Assembly (NCBI GenBank): GCA_937888775.1
Contig: CALAQT010000098.1
Coordinates: 1-5,405 of the forward strand
Direction: 5' to 3'
Origin: an uncultured Actinomycetes bacterium
GTDB taxonomy: Bacteria > Actinomycetota > Thermoleophilia > Solirubrobacterales > Solirubrobacteraceae
DNA: 5,405 nt
Notes under the pieces: generated by a model
Seen by the model: only the letters and a program-made list of their open reading frames with translations
Database searches by the model: none
What the model was told of the DNA's origin: nothing
Shown: piece after piece, positions 5,132 to 5,405 of the stretch
Layout of the letters: each line of letters begins with the position of its first letter
Numbering within the stretch: position 1 is the first letter of the stretch
Program-made: the position numbers and the translations under genes

Positions 5132-5139
5132 CTCTCCTC
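5132..5139 (-). promoter_or_regulatory. Ribosome binding site of the oxidase pseudogene
   Basis: On the minus strand GAGGAGAG lies ten bases before the ATG at 5121. It supports this start over an in-frame ATG at 5184, whose purine-rich stretch abuts the start codon directly. Confidence 0.5.
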
Positions 5140-5405
5140 GTAGCTGTCGCGCGAGTATGGCAAGGCGCAATCCGTGGCTAGCATTCCCACCGCCGCGAAA
5201 GGTTCTAGCCTCCCGCGGAACTCGCCAATGCCAGACTCGAGCCGTCTCTCGCCAGCGGGGTCGTGGACCTTGTCGCGGTCGTGTTTTTGCGGGAGCTTTT
5301 TTTGGGCGCTACTGCTGTTTCCGTGGGTGAAGTGAGAGGGTTCGGGCGCGGGTGGGCTTGGGAGTTCCGGGCGGGGAGCCGCCTGCAAGCGCGTTGAGGG
5401 TGCGC
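5140..5405. other. Right-edge segment without a recognisable gene
   Basis: The region upstream of the oxidase gene has no convincing coding frame. The minus-strand frame continuous with the oxidase stays open to about 5388, but its translation is low-complexity and unlike the family. T5 (5284-5288) and T7 (5297-5303) runs stand out against the GC-rich background, but no convincing stem precedes either. The C-terminus of another minus-strand gene could enter from beyond the right edge (a short frame ending near 5309), but it cannot be identified. Confidence 0.45.

Noticed and set aside
5265..5303. Intrinsic terminator at the T5/T7 runs on the plus strand
   Set aside because: Only a 4-bp GACC/GGTC stem precedes the T5 run and none fits the T7 run; no plus-strand gene ends nearby.

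Overview
This is a GC-rich, gene-poor window, probably from a high-GC actinobacterium. A soil Thermoleophilia-type genome is possible, but that is inference from protein flavour, base composition and SD usage, not from a marker gene. Only two genes look intact: a class I SAM-dependent methyltransferase (898-1551, +) and an MpsC/DUF2294 family protein (3777-4223, +). Two others are clearly recognisable but broken. One is the C-terminal half of an IS1182-like DDE transposase (2738-3528, -) with one frameshift. The other is an alternative oxidase / plastid terminal oxidase-like di-iron protein (4441-5121, -) whose reading frame must be rejoined at four points, yet which keeps all six expected metal ligands.

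Layout from left to right. Positions 1-579 hold no convincing gene, but carry several degenerate, same-strand copies of a CTTGTGCTTT-like motif and a strong GATCGCGCGA palindrome. Positions 580-771 (-) may be a remnant of an XRE/MmyB-like regulator. It is divergent from the methyltransferase, and both genes appear to start on leaderless transcripts from matching CATACT -10 elements. Positions 1552-2737 are mostly non-coding, with two low-confidence small ORFs that have good ribosome binding sites and more copies of the TGCTT motif. The transposase remnant follows, with a 24-bp tandem duplication and a GC hairpin at its 3' end. A lower-GC stretch (about 3625-3690) then leads into the MpsC gene. 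That gene ends in a 21-bp tandem duplication and is followed directly by a perfect 9-bp stem-loop. After a short empty stretch comes the oxidase pseudogene, convergent with MpsC, and then about 280 bases without a recognisable gene at the right edge.

There is no clear multi-gene system. The two energy-related genes (MpsC, linked by family name to membrane-potential/cation systems, and the AOX-like terminal oxidase) are convergent and do not form an operon, so a shared role is speculation. Low coding density, a truncated transposase, concentrated frameshifts and repeats suggest a decaying, recombination-prone island. The least explained signal is the oriented TGCTT-centred repeat family in the non-coding segments.
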